This document shows positions 33,629 to 44,640 of a stretch of DNA of 64,000 nt, piece after piece. The position numbers and the translations under genes were made by a program. How positions within the stretch are numbered: position 1 is the first letter of the stretch; every line of letters starts with the position of its first letter. This DNA comes from Cycas panzhihuaensis (Eukaryota > Cycadophyta): positions 229,841,741 through 229,905,740 of the forward strand of contig CM041465.1 in NCBI GenBank assembly GCA_023213395.1, in the 5' to 3' direction. The notes below the pieces were generated by a model. The model saw only the letters and a list, made by a program, of their open reading frames with translations. It ran no database searches and had not been told where the DNA came from.

Positions 33629-34770
33629 CGTTGACTTATAGTTTGCTACACTTGTGAAAACCAACACTGGTTAAGGGATCACTAGTTGTTGGTCTAGCTT
33701 AGGATACGGTCAACATGATTCTTTTCCCATTAACTATCATTAAGTTTCTCATGCACACAATGTTATCACACATTCATCCTTAATTCATCACAATATCATC
33801 ATAAATTCCACACAGAAGTACATCAAACATGAATTCACTATACAATCATCATGGTACGCATAAGACACAATATTCCATGTAACTCTTTACTTTATTAAGC
33901 AATATGCTTCATACATTCAGTTCTGGAATGTATCCTGCATACGTTCCAACCATATACACAAGGCTTGTTACATGCGTCTCAACAGGGAATGTATCTGGAA
34001 TGCATCTGTTGGATTCTTAATACATACCACCTTCCTTGGTGTGCTGCCTATCGTGCTACCTCATCAATTGGAATACTTGGCTCTCACCATTGAGAGAATA
34101 ACATATGATTGAATCACTCAACTCTCACCCTTGAGAATATGCCATGGAATAAGTAACTCAGCTCTCACCCTTGAAAGAATGACATAATATTGAATAACTC
34201 GGCTCTCACCCTTGAGAATATGCCATGAAATGAATAAATCATCTCTCACTTTGAAAGAATGACATATATATTAAATCACTTAGCTCTCACCATTGGAATG
34301 GTGAGAAAAGTGCCATTAAATACCCATTCTGATGTCCTTTGGGTGAATGGTTATGACCCATGGTCATAACCATTCCTTTTCATAACACATGTGCCTTTTC
34401 ACTTAACACATGATTAACACTACCAATCCATGTATTCTCTATTCGTACGCCCATACGTACATTTATCCTTGCTATCGTTATCAACTGTGGGCGCATTTGA
34501 GTTTGTTCTGGTCATGCGTACTGTTCTAGTATGTTTTATCTACTAGCGTACCTAAAAAGGTACACACCCTGTCATGCGTTCCAAGGACTGTTCCTAAGCC
34601 CATTCTAGTTATTTCTAGAGTCATTCTAGCCATTTTGGGCCAGTTCCTAGTCATTTATGAGCCATTTTGGGCCTGTTTATGGTTGTTATGAGCCATTCTG
34701 AGCCCGTTTTTTGTCATTTCTAAGCCATTTTGGCCATTTCTGATCATGTTGATCATTTTATTCACCAACA
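33629..34770 (-). repeat. 3' LTR of gypsy F
   Basis: Starts CGTTGACTTATAG (other copy TGTTGACTTATAG) and ends CACCAACA. It holds about six tandem units of roughly 38 bp around GGCTCTCACC (34075-34300), the reverse of the GTGAGAGCC motif in E, and GTACG words near 34445-34560. Confidence 0.88.
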
Positions 34771-35257
34771 TCTATCCCGATCAACAAAAAGGTTCAAGTA
34801 TCCTTGCTCAAAAAATCAAATTTTTGGTGTTGTCTCTTTCTTTAAAATTTTGTGTTCTTCCTCCCCCGCTCTACATCGAGGCCTGCCCCTGTAACCCTGA
34901 CTCCAGGCCTCCATTATTTTTACTTGGTTTTAATAAATCCTCATTTATTGGTACTTAAGTTTTTTTTTTTTTTTTTTTTTTTTTTTGATGATTTATCTCT
35001 TCATTCATTTCCCCATGATTTTCCCATTTTAATTTTTTCCACTATAATTTTTCTCACACCTTTTTTTTCATATTACTTATTTGTATGATATGAGTTACAG
35101 TTCTTTTTTTTGTTTTTTTTTTTACATACTGAACTGAATCACGCTTAGATATCAAGGCAACCTTATTTGCCTTCAACTTCAAGCAACACATTATGGTACA
35201 ACCAGTTGATTCCTCTAGTGCATTTGTCACTCCCTAACTGTGATAGTGTTTGAATTT
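34771..35257 (-). other. 3' untranslated part of gypsy F
   Basis: Contains a run of about 26 T (34961-34986) and a second T-rich stretch near 35103-35123, A-rich on the coding strand. No coding content seen. Confidence 0.6.
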
Positions 35258-35940
35258 ACTGCCCTTGACCATTTCAAATAGTAGTTGGCCTGCTAGTTTC
35301 TTCAACTGGAAGTACCATTCTTGTACAACTTCTCAATCATATATGGACCTTTCCAATGCATCTTCAATTCTCCTTAGGGTGTTTGGGATTTGTTGTTAGA
35401 TCGATCACCCTTTTTGAAATATGATGTCTTGTCATGGCGGTCGTGCCTTGCCTTTTTTCACCTTTTCCTTGGTGCGGTATACTTTGTCGATTTCTTCTTA
35501 TGATCCCTTAATTGATCTTTGTTTACTATTCCTTCTCCCAACCAATGTTCTATACAATGTATTAAGTGGGTAGTTCCATATGGTTGTTCTCCATAAAAGG
35601 GCTTCACATAATCTCCAATGTATTCTCCATGGCTTCTCTCTTCTGGAATGGCAATTTTGTCTCCTAAACCAAAATCTCTAGGGATACTTTCTACTAGTTC
35701 CTCTTCTTCTTCCTCAGATTTGGTGTCGATGTTTGGAAAGGACCTTTCACTAGGTAGGTGTATCTCTAAAGAAGATGACAAAGGATTGCTACTTCCTTCC
35801 CCGGGTTGTAATAAGCATAGGGACGGGTAATCTACCTCATGACCCACTCCATCAATTACACTTTTGTAAAGAAAATTACACCTATAAGAAGAAGAATTGA
35901 CTTCATATGCATCTTGCAACCAATAATCCACGAATTTTGC
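35258..35940 (-). pseudogene. gypsy F linker and GPY/F module
   Basis: VDYWLQDAYEVNSSSYRCN, an acidic run, HGEYIGDYVKPFYGEQ, HLIHCIEHWLGE and DQLRDHKKKSTK are open to about 35458. The basic region and a WKGPYMIEKL-like GPY/F then follow in shifted frames to about 35258. It matches residues 270-417 of the E protein. No RT sequence separates it from the protease. Confidence 0.82.
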
Positions 35941-36261
35941 CCTGTTTTCATCGTCGAACGAGTTGTAAATCTCTCCGAAGTAGGTGGGTTCTATCTCTTA
36001 GGGGTTTATCAACTTGGTTGGTTCTTCAATGATTCGATACAAGTTCCCCTCGTTGAAGGATGATGTTGTTCTTCACTCGTTATGGTTGTGTTGGATGCAT
36101 CATCGGGTATTATTTCGATGGAGTTCAACCCCAACATTAGGAGGACTACTTCGCTTCCCCCATCAAATAACACAAAAGTAACGTCTCTCCAACTCTAAAG
36201 ACACAGGTCTTGTATAACCATGGGCGTCCCAACAATGTTGGATAAGGTGTTTCCCCTTTCT

Positions 36262-36792
36262 TCATTTCCATGATGGTATTTTGACCGCAATTCCAATGAT
36301 GTCCACTTTCATACTTGTGAGTCTCCCCACGAGTCTCACTAGTAATTCATTCGCTAACTTTAGTGAATAGGTCGTTGCTTCCAATTTGGGGCTTCTCAAT
36401 TTCCGCCATGTTGTGGTGGGTAGGACATTTACTGCTGCTCCTCCATCCATGATTACTCTTGAAAATCTCTCCCCCAATACTGTTATTATGACCATTGGAT
36501 CCAATTCAAAGGATGGCATTATTTTCTTCAAACTCTTTGTAGTTTCCCTTTGTTGTAATATTCTGGCCTTGATCCAATCAATTACTTGGTATAAGGGAAT
36601 TGTCAATTGTAGTTGCTTCACCAGATTCTCCACTAATAATAACATCCTAGGAATTTCCTCCATTGATAGCCCTTTAAATAATTCTTTCACCTGAACTAAT
36701 TGGGGTTGCACCTTTGGTTCTTTCGGCTTTTTTTTGGTATTATTTTTTCTAACATATATGTATTTTGTTTTCAGTTTCTCCATTGGTAGCAT
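36262..36792 (-). pseudogene. gypsy F protease
   Basis: KELFKGLSMEEIPRMLLLVENLVKQLQLTIPL, then MDGGAAVNVLPTTTWRKL, the same D-G-G-A site as E. The frame is open for 176 codons and then shifts. The aspartic protease would release gag products. Confidence 0.85.
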
Positions 36793-36949
36793 TATTTTAT
36801 TTTCCTGCTAGGCTAGCTCCTCCAAAACTTGTTTTGCTTGCTTGAAGCGGCTTATCTCCGTTTTGGGGCTTGAGTAATCCTCACTTATGAGTTCTTTTCC
36901 TCTTTGTTTATTCTACAACTTTACATTCTTACTATTTTCTGGAATGATG

Positions 36950-37430
36950 GTCATCAGGCTGATCACTTTTGCCTTCCCTTTGCATTCCTTCGTTCTATGC
37001 TCACTTGGCCCGCAATTGTTGCATACAAACGGTTTATGTTCATATTCCTATTTATTTGGGCAATCTAATTTCCAAAGCCTGAATTGCAAACAAATCAAAC
37101 ACCTTCCCATTGATTGTTTTTCCTTTGAAGATTCTGACGTACTTCTTGTTGTGTATAGATTTCAAGGTGGGTTGCTTCCCCTGCCCCGACCTCGCCCTCT
37201 ATAACCTCTCCCTCTGGGGTTATAGAAACATTCCTTAGTGTTGTGACTACCCATGTTGCATATATGGCACCACTTATCCCTTTGGTGCATTGCACTATTC
37301 TTTGGATTGATTTCACACTCCTTAGTTGTATGCAAACTTTCCTCGCATATATGACACCATTTCTCAATTTTGAATTCTCGATCTTTTTGTTTCTTTGCTT
37401 TCTCTTTTCCCTTTTCCATTTTCAATCTAG
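36950..37430 (-). pseudogene. gypsy F zinc knuckles
   Basis: Three intact C-x2-C-x4-H-x4-C motifs: CHICEESLHTTKEC, CHICNMGSHNTKEC and CNNCGPSEHRTKEC. The first two lie in one open frame with an Arg/Gly tail; the third is near 36975-37020. Confidence 0.85.
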
Positions 37431-37559
37431 CTACCTCCTTTCTTAAGGCTTCAATTTCTAAATCCTCCCTCTAATACTCCCACTTGATAGAGGGGTCGGT
37501 TATGTTGATTTTGCTTCACTTCCCTTATTTCATCGTGCAACCTAAATAATAAAGGGTCA

Positions 37560-38743
37560 TGCCCTCCACTTTGGGCATCCATCTATGCTTCAAAGTCCAA
37601 TGCCAAATCTTGAGTATTTTTGAATGATTTCAGAAGATGTGCATGCATCATAGATCTTAACTTCTCATTCAACCCTCTAACAAAGTAGTTTTTCATATTG
37701 TGGTCTGTGATTGCTTCGTTTATCATATCGGCAGCGATTACTTTCACTGTGCTGATATAGGTCAATACAGATTCTCCTGGCCTTTGTCTTATCTGCCTAA
37801 GGGCAATCTCCATAGCCTAATTGCTCCGAAACTTCTAAAATCTCTCCTCAAATGATTTCTTTATATTTGCCTAAGTTTCCATCTTATTCAACTCCTTGTA
37901 CCATGCCAATGGCAGTCCCCTTGGTGTGCAAGTGAATCTTGCCTTTATTTCATCCTCATCTATAATTTTCTTCATGTCAATCAAGTTTTGGAATAGGTAC
38001 ACATACTCTGTTGCATCTGATGTGTCATTGAAGACTGGTTTCCCGAATTCCCTTGAGTCGTCCATCCTTGGCAACTGCACTGGTGTCCTTCCCAATGGCC
38101 TTTCTCCTTTTGGCTTCTTCGAAGATTCTACTCCTTTTTTCTACACCTTTCACTTTAGGTGATGTATTTGGGGTGCTTGGTGAAGCATTATCCTTCCCAA
38201 ATAGAGGATTGTTGAACGGTGTTTCAGTACTCCTAGCACTTGTATTGTTAATGGTGTGACCACTAAATATGATTGCTCAAACCCCTTGTCCAGTGAATCT
38301 TCAAATAGTTGCCTTATTAATTTATTTTCCCAATATGACGAGGGATGTTCCTCTGCCTTCTTCTTGTTATTGCTTAGGTCCTTCAGCGTATCGTCCACAT
38401 TTGTATTTTCCTCCTTCCCTAGGGTGTCACTTTGTTCCAAATCTCCTTCTGAATTTTCCTCCTTTTCTGGGCTTAAAAGGTCATACTTAATTGGGATAGG
38501 TGTTATTACCATTTGCTCACCATTTCTTTCCTCTCTTTGTTCTTGAAATGTCTAGGCTCTACTTGCCTCAGATTCTTCAACGAACTACCCCTTAGTCTTG
38601 TTATTATGTAGACTCAATCTTCTTGCCCTCCTTAATTTTGATTCCTTTGACTATCATAATGCTCTTTGTCTACTTGTTTCTTTCCCTTTAGGTGAAGTAC
38701 CCTTTTGTGGCTCTCTCGTCTTTGAAGGCCTCTTAGGTGGCAT
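37560..38743 (-). pseudogene. gag: gypsy F gag
   Basis: Starts MPPKRPS at complement 38741-38743, as in E. Blocks in several frames: SSYWENKLIRQLFEDS, EYVYLFQNLIDMKKI, ARFTCTPRGLPLAWYKEL and RQRPGESVLTYISTVKV followed by NYFVRGLNEKLRSMM, the gypsy gag core. Broken by at least three frameshifts. Confidence 0.83.
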
Positions 38744-38870
38744 TGGAAGGTCCCCTGGCTATCGGAGGCTTAGTTATAGCCCGCCATCACGACGACGTCC
38801 AAGGTCCTCTATCCTTTGAACATTCTCCCCTGGTGAAAAGTCCTGGCCCAGTCCCTCCTCAATGGACATA

Positions 38871-38884
38871 GGCAACGGAACCAA
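38871..38884 (-). other. primer-binding site of gypsy F
   Basis: Complement TTGGTTCCGTTGCC, identical to E. Confidence 0.7.
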
Positions 38885-40039
38885 TGTTGACTTATAGTTT
38901 GCTACACTTGTGAAAACCAACACTTGTCAAGGGATCACTAGTTGTTGGTCTAGCTTAGGATACGGTCAACATGCTTCTTTTCCCATTAACTATCATTAAG
39001 GTTCTCATGCACACAATGTTATCACACATTCATCCTTAATTCATCACAATATCATCATAAATTCCACACAGCAGTACATAAAAGAGCATGTATTCACTAT
39101 ACAATCATCATGGAATGCATAAGACACAATATTCCATGTAACTCTTTACTTTATTAAGCAATATGCCTCATACATTCAATTCTGGAACGTATCCTGCATA
39201 CGTTCTAGCCATATACACAAGGTCTGTTACATGTGTTCCAAATAGGGAATGTATCTAGAATGCATCTGCTAGACTGTTAATCCGTACCACCTTCTTTGGT
39301 GTGTTGCCTATCATGCTACCTCATCAATTGGAATACTTGGCTTTTACCGTTGGGAGAATGACATATGATTGAATGACTCGGCTTTCACCTTTGAAAATAT
39401 GCCATAGAATGAATAACTCAGCTCTCACCCCTAAAAGAATGACATAATATTGAATCACTCAGCTCTCACCCTAAAAAATATGCCATGCAATGAATAAATC
39501 ATCTCTCACCCTTGAAAGAATGACATACTATTGAATCACTCGGCTCTCACTGCTGGAATGGTGAGAAAGTGCCATTAAATACCCATTTTGGTGTCTTTTG
39601 GGTGAATGGTTATGACCCATGGTTATAACCATTCCTTTTCATAACACATATACCTTTTCACTTAACACATAATTAACAATACCAATCCATGTATTCTCTG
39701 TCTGTACGTTCATACATACATATATCCTTGTTGTCGTCATCAATTCTGAGAGCATTTGAGTTCGTTCTAGTCATGCGTACTGTTCTGGTATGTTTCGTTT
39801 GCTAGCATACCTGAAAAGGTACGCACCCTACCATGGGTTCCAGGGACCATTCTTGAGCCCATTCTAGTCATTTTTGGAGCTGTTCTAGGCTAGTTTTTGA
39901 TTATTTATGAGCCATCCTGACCATTCTGGCCTTGTTTATGGTTGTTTCTGAATCGTTTTGGCCATTCTGGGCCCGTTTCTGGTCATTTGTGAGTCGTTTT
40001 GGCTGTTTCTAACTGTGTTGATCATTTAATTTGCCAACA
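38885..40039 (-). repeat. 5' LTR of gypsy F
   Basis: TGTTGACTTATAG to TTGCCAACA. Closely matches 33629-34770, including the tandem CTCTCACC units (39340-39560). Confidence 0.9.
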
Positions 40040-40114
40040 TCTCTCCCGAGTCAACAAAAAAGGTTGAGCATCCTTGCTCAAAAAATCAAAATTTTGGTGT
40101 TGTCTCTTTCTTCA
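40040..40114 (-). other. extra copy of the F internal 3' end outside its 5' LTR
   Basis: On the minus strand it begins GAAGAAAGAGACAACACC, continues with the GAGCAAGGATGCTC segment and ends GGGAGAGA next to the LTR. This is collinear with 34771-34845, the end of the internal region before the 3' LTR. Confidence 0.85.
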
Positions 40115-40916
40115 AGAATGTATTTGTGTGGTCTTATGAAGACCTAAAGGGCATTCCCCTAGAGATTGGGATGTACCATATAGATTTAATTGAAGAGGCA
40201 AAGTCAATTAAGTAGACACCATACTGCATGAACACCAAATACAAGGAAAAAGTAAAAACAGAATTAGATAAGATGTTAGAAGAAGGTTCTTTATGAGGTT
40301 GACTATAGCAATTGGGTGACCCTAGAGGTAGCGGTGCCCAAAAGAAATAGGAAGATCAGAGTGTTTGTTGACTATTGGCAGCTAAATAAAGTCACAAAGA
40401 AGAATCCCTTCCCAATTTTGTATATAGAGGATGTACAAGCGATGGTTGGGGTCAATGAAGTATGTTCATTTACAGATGGGTTCAGTGGGTATAACCAGGT
40501 GAGTATAATTTCAAAGGATGAAAAAAGACCACTTTTGCAATAAAATGGGGGACATATGCCTACAAGATTATACCTTTCAAATTAACAAATGCCCCAACCA
40601 TCTTTCAATGCATTATGCTTACTATTTTCAAAGAAATAATTAGAGACATAGTAGTAGTTTTTTTGGATGACTGGACTTGATATGGTATAATAAAAAACCA
40701 TACAAAAAATCTACATGAAATGTTGCAAACTTGTTGAGAAAATAACCTTTGCATAAATCCAAAAAAGTATACATTTCTTGTCCCTTTTGGTAATCTGTCC
40801 AGACACATTATCAATAAGGACGGGTTACCGACAAATCCCACTAAAGTATGTACAGTCCTACATTCCCCAACCCTAGCGACACACATGCAATTAAAAGGAT
40901 TCGTAGGATTGTTAGG
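40115..40916 (+). pseudogene. gypsy C reverse transcriptase
   Basis: VFVWSYEDLKGIP opens the domain, then VFVDYWQLNKVTKKNPFPI, SFTDGFSGYNQ (first catalytic Asp), PFKLTNAPTIFQ and VVFLDDW (second and third Asp intact as F-L-D-D), and finally QLKGFVGLLG. Stops and shifts occur near 40200, 40300, 40540 and 40680. It ends at the LTR of H. Confidence 0.85.
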
Positions 40917-41307
40917 TGTTAGGACCTTTATGTTTTATCATTAAGTCATGTATTATTTAGGCACTTTGCACCTAATGTGTAAAGTGTACTCTTTCTCTAG
41001 TGTTGTAATTCTAAGTTGTAACTTAAGAGGCTAAAGCCTCCTTTTCCCCTCTTTAGGCATTCCTACACAAGTTTATGCATGATTGACAGCTCTTTCATCT
41101 ATATAAGAGACCATTTTCTCTTATGATGTATAGAGTGGAAGATGAGTGTATTGTTATGCTACTGAGATTAATCTAAGTTTATTAGAGTGTAGAACAATTC
41201 TACCTCCTCCATCTTCGTGTGTGCTTATGTGCTTCTGATCAAATTCTTGTGGGTGTTCTTGTCATTTTGTTGTCCTTCATTATTTCCCAATTAGATCTAC
41301 GTTCTCA
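40917..41307 (+). repeat. 5' LTR of copia H
   Basis: TGTTAGGACC to GTTCTCA, followed by a copia PBS. TATA-like CTATATAAGAG near 41099. No matching 3' LTR was found in the window. Confidence 0.75.
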
Positions 41308-41310
41308 CTT

Positions 41311-41323
41311 TGGTATCAGAGAC
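41311..41323 (+). other. primer-binding site of copia H
   Basis: TGGTATCAGAGAC, tRNA-Met type, three bases after the LTR. Confidence 0.8.
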
Positions 41324-42790
41324 AAGTGTTTGGGGTTTCACTTTAGTTGAAGGCAAGCTAGTTCCCTTCACTTTGGTGATGAACTTCACTGTATGAAGGA
41401 GATCCAAAGGAGTAGCAGTCCTATTTTCTTAGCTCTCAAGCTTCAAAATAATTTTTTGAAATTTTTTTGAAGAGTTGGATATTGAAAAAATTGAAATTTT
41501 CTTATGAAAAGTTGAGTTTATGCAAAAAAGAGGGGGTTTAATCTTTGTTTCGGATCTATCACTATTTTTTTAAGTTTGCAGGTCTATTGTACAAAAAAGT
41601 ATAGATTTGTATAGGCTATACGAAAATTCGTACAATATTTGTAGTGCTCAGAATTTGATGAAAATGGTATGAAAAGTTGCACCCAGACTAGTACTCTCTA
41701 CTATCCCAAAGGAGCATTTCAAGATTTTGACATTTACATGGTCATAAAGGCCAAAAACTGAAGTAGCCACTGAATTTCTTCTGGAGCAGATTTCTCTCAA
41801 AAAACAAAAAATTTCAATTTGATATTTTCAAACATGTTCTTCTCATCGAGATCTTTCCAAAAAGTCCTAGTTCGAGTTTTATTGAGGTTTGTATGCTCCA
41901 AAACAAGTAAAACAGGGTAAAATCCCTAAAACCCTCTAAATCACGTTTTCTACTATAACATTTTGCAGAAATTTCAAAATCAATTTTCCTCTTCTGATTT
42001 AAAACGACAAAAAGAATGAAGAGTTGTCTACACTTCTTTTTTTAATTTTTGGGTCAAAACCTAATTTCGTACAATCGTACGAAACAATACGACTCCTTCC
42101 AATTTTTCAGTATCATCAATCTCATCAATAGCTTTGTCTTCTTTTTTCAAAAAAAAAAAAATTATTTCATTGTTTTTTAAGCATGTTAGCCACACTCTCA
42201 AGCACGAAAATTTTGCATGTAATTTTAGAGATTAAAACACTTTTTTTGAGAGTTAATCATACCCACTTCAACATAAAAAATTTTGCATGTACTTCTAGTG
42301 ACTTAACACCAAAATTTTGTGTGTTTTGAGCACTTAAAGCCAAAAAAAATTTGCCAATTGTACTCATTAGAATCCCTGCATGATGCCCTAAGTCAAGCAA
42401 AATGCCAAAAAACACAAGGAGGATCACTAAAAGTCAATATTTTTTTTGTGTGGTAGGATCATTTTGACCCTAAGTGTTTTTTCTTGTGTTGGCATTGCAA
42501 AACATACTTAGTGCCTTTAACTATGTAACTTTGAAACTTAAAGTTCTCGATATTTTTGGCCTTGCATAAGCAAAAAGAGATTGAGAAGATAGGAACCTTA
42601 GAGCACTGGCAATCATCAACTTGTTAATAGCAGATAAGTTAATTACTCGTCTTTAAGTTAAAGATTTTATAACAGAAGCATGGAACACCCTTAAGGATCT
42701 GTTTGAGACAAAGGTTTGTCCTATGGCATGTTAAATGGCCATCTCTTTTGAAACATGCCCCTGTCGTTTGTCTCATATTGGTGGATTTTT
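41324..42790 (+). pseudogene. gag: copia H leader and gag start
   Basis: Leader with GTAC clusters at 41588-41635 and 42068-42093, an A-run near 42148 and several TTTTGCATGTA repeats. Gag-like residues appear in 42590-42740 (ALAIINLLIADKLI, then ITEAWNTLKDLFETK), then the frame is lost. No later domains of this copy are clear. Confidence 0.6.
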
Positions 42791-43189
42791 TAAGAAGATT
42801 TGAATTATTTTTGACCTAGCAATTCGTATTACAATAGCAGGTTTCTACAAAGGAAATGATTTGTTTTTGGCCTGGCAATTGGTGTTGCAATGAGGTGATT
42901 AAAAGTTTGGAGCATTGGGCATGGAGGCCTTGTGGACATCCAACAATAGAAGTGGACGTGTTTTGTCTTTGCCTAGATTCACTAGATGGGATTTTCTAGT
43001 GTTGGACTCCTATTGAACTGCTTGTGGCATTTAGAACTTGTTATGAGTTCTGGTGCTTAAAATATGATTGATTTTTAGTTGTAATGTGTAGGAAAATGAT
43101 GCTTCTATATTGTTGGTTGATGTTATTCTACTTGGGAAGGTTCATCAGGTTGTGGAGAATACCTATCACAATCTCTCAAAAAACAACAT
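42791..43189 (+). other. unassigned DNA
   Basis: No domain recognised. The segment TTTGACCTAGCAATTCG at about 42810 recurs as TTTGGCCTGGCAATTGG at about 42865, a short imperfect direct repeat. Confidence 0.4.
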
Positions 43190-44014
43190 TGTTGACTTAT
43201 AGATTTCACACCCCTTATGAGATCAATGCACTTGTCAAGGTAACATAGGTTGTAATCTAGTTTAGGATACAGTCAACATAATCATCACATAGATTTATTC
43301 ACCATTCCACACAGTTATATCACAGTTTACACACAGCAGTACAGTAATCAGCACATATTCAGCAATTCATCCTCATTACAAGCATAGAATCCATATTTCC
43401 ATGTAACTCTTTATTTTATTAAGCAATAAGTTCTTATACAAAAGGTGCTGGAATGCATTCCCTGTGCATTCCAGCCACATACACTGTCACTGTCACATGC
43501 GTACCCAGAAGGTACCCATCAATACACATGGCTTCAAGCTGTTGTCATACGTACTGGTCTCCGTACCAATGTGTCTGAATACTTGGCTCTCACCCTAGCC
43601 AGATGGTCCTTGTGAAATCACTTAAATATGCCTTCTTGGTGTCCTTTGACTGAAGGGTTATGATTGTTTGTCATAACCGTACCCTTCCAGTCACAAACGT
43701 ACCTTTTGCTAACCATTGGTTAATCTTCTTAACCATTGTCTTAATCCATCCGTACGTACGTCTGACATCATCCCAGGTATCCTTTCGTCAAGTTCTGTCA
43801 TGCGTACCTTTACCATCTGCTTGCATTCTGCCGGAGGTACATATCTGTGTTGCGTAGCTTCTCAGGTACGCACCTGTCATACGTACCAAGAATGTTGACT
43901 TTTCCGTCTTTTTGCTGCATGTGTACCTCCGTACAGTCCGTACCTGTACATCCAAGGTTACCTAGTCTCTCTCTGGTCTCCTCATAGCCTAGCGTGTCAC
44001 AATATGCCCCAACA
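43190..44014 (-). repeat. solo gypsy LTR
   Basis: TGTTGACTTATAG to GCCCCAACA, flanked by perfect aacat duplications (43185-43189 and 44015-44019), with no internal region. It shares its end, the GGCTCTCACCC motif (43580) and GTACG words with the F and E LTRs, so it is a relative left by LTR-LTR recombination. Confidence 0.87.
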
Positions 44015-44640
44015 AACATGTAGGCTCAAAAAAGATTTCTAAAGACTGGTACACATAATAGGGTGAATGCAATTGAAAGCATTTGCAAGTTGCATGTTGG
44101 ATCCTATTAAGAGTTTGTTGGACTTGAAGAGAAGCTCAATGGAGAATCTCGTGAACCATGAAGGCTTGGCTAGAAAGAAGGGTGGCAGTCTTGATATGGA
44201 GGCTGAGTCATCGTATAAGCTAGTCCTGAATCTATTCAAGACAAAGAACAAGACACGAGTCTTGTATTTTCAAAGCTTGCTTTACTCTTGTAAAATGCCT
44301 ATGGCTCTATCTCTCTTCAACTACAAAAGTTGAAGAAGATGAGAGAGAAATTTGTTGTTGTAGGAGAAATTGTAGAGGATATCACTCTTAACAACCTACA
44401 TGAGGACTATCATACTTTTGTAACAAGATAAGTTGACCTCAACCTCTTATTTTTGATGAGTTGGGTGCCTTATTACTGCATAAAGAGCAACAAATTAATT
44501 ATTTGTTATGGTGATGCTAGTGCCAGTGTTGTGGTGTTTTCATTTAAATTTAAAAAGAAAACACCTAACAATTCTACAAAGCAACAATCACAAGGTTGTA
44601 ACAATAATGCATAAAAATTAAAGAATGATATTGTATACCG
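44015..44640 (+). pseudogene. gag: copia G gag fragment
   Basis: KNKTRVLYFQSLLYSCKM, KMREKFVVVGEIVEDIT, NNLHEDYHTFVTR, LLLHKEQQINY and FKFKKKTPNNSTKQQ give the order of a copia gag C-terminal half in several frames. Sequence upstream of about 44060 is not assigned. Confidence 0.65.

Larger units (their letters stand above)
33629..40114 (-). mobile_element. gypsy element F: second gag-protease-GPY/F copy, with an extended 5' end
   Basis: Same layout as E on the minus strand: LTR, PBS, gag, three knuckles, protease, linker and GPY/F, with no RT, RNase H or integrase core in 4.1 kb. LTRs are about 1.15 kb. Outside the 5' LTR lies a further 75 bp equal to the 3' end of its own internal region. 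The flanks carry aagga (33624-33628) and aagaa (40115-40119), an imperfect duplication that includes the extra 75 bp in the inserted unit. Confidence 0.85.
17880..40916 (+). mobile_element. gypsy LTR retrotransposon C, split by D/E and F and truncated
   Basis: Pieces at 17880-20235, 30886-33628 and 40115-40916 read in order as LTR, PBS, gag, zinc knuckles, protease, linker and reverse transcriptase. Copia D entered the zinc-knuckle region (ggagg duplication) and gypsy F entered just upstream of the RT. C ends within or just after its RT where the LTR of H begins. It is the oldest layer of this block; all reading frames are broken. Confidence 0.85.

Noticed and set aside
34075-34300. CRISPR-like array of regularly spaced repeats
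   Set aside because: Units are degenerate and contiguous, lie inside a gypsy LTR and are copied in the second LTR; no spacers, and the context is a plant genome.
40605-40886. 93-codon minus-strand frame
   Set aside because: Antisense to the gypsy C reverse transcriptase (V-V-F-L-D-D-W region on the plus strand).
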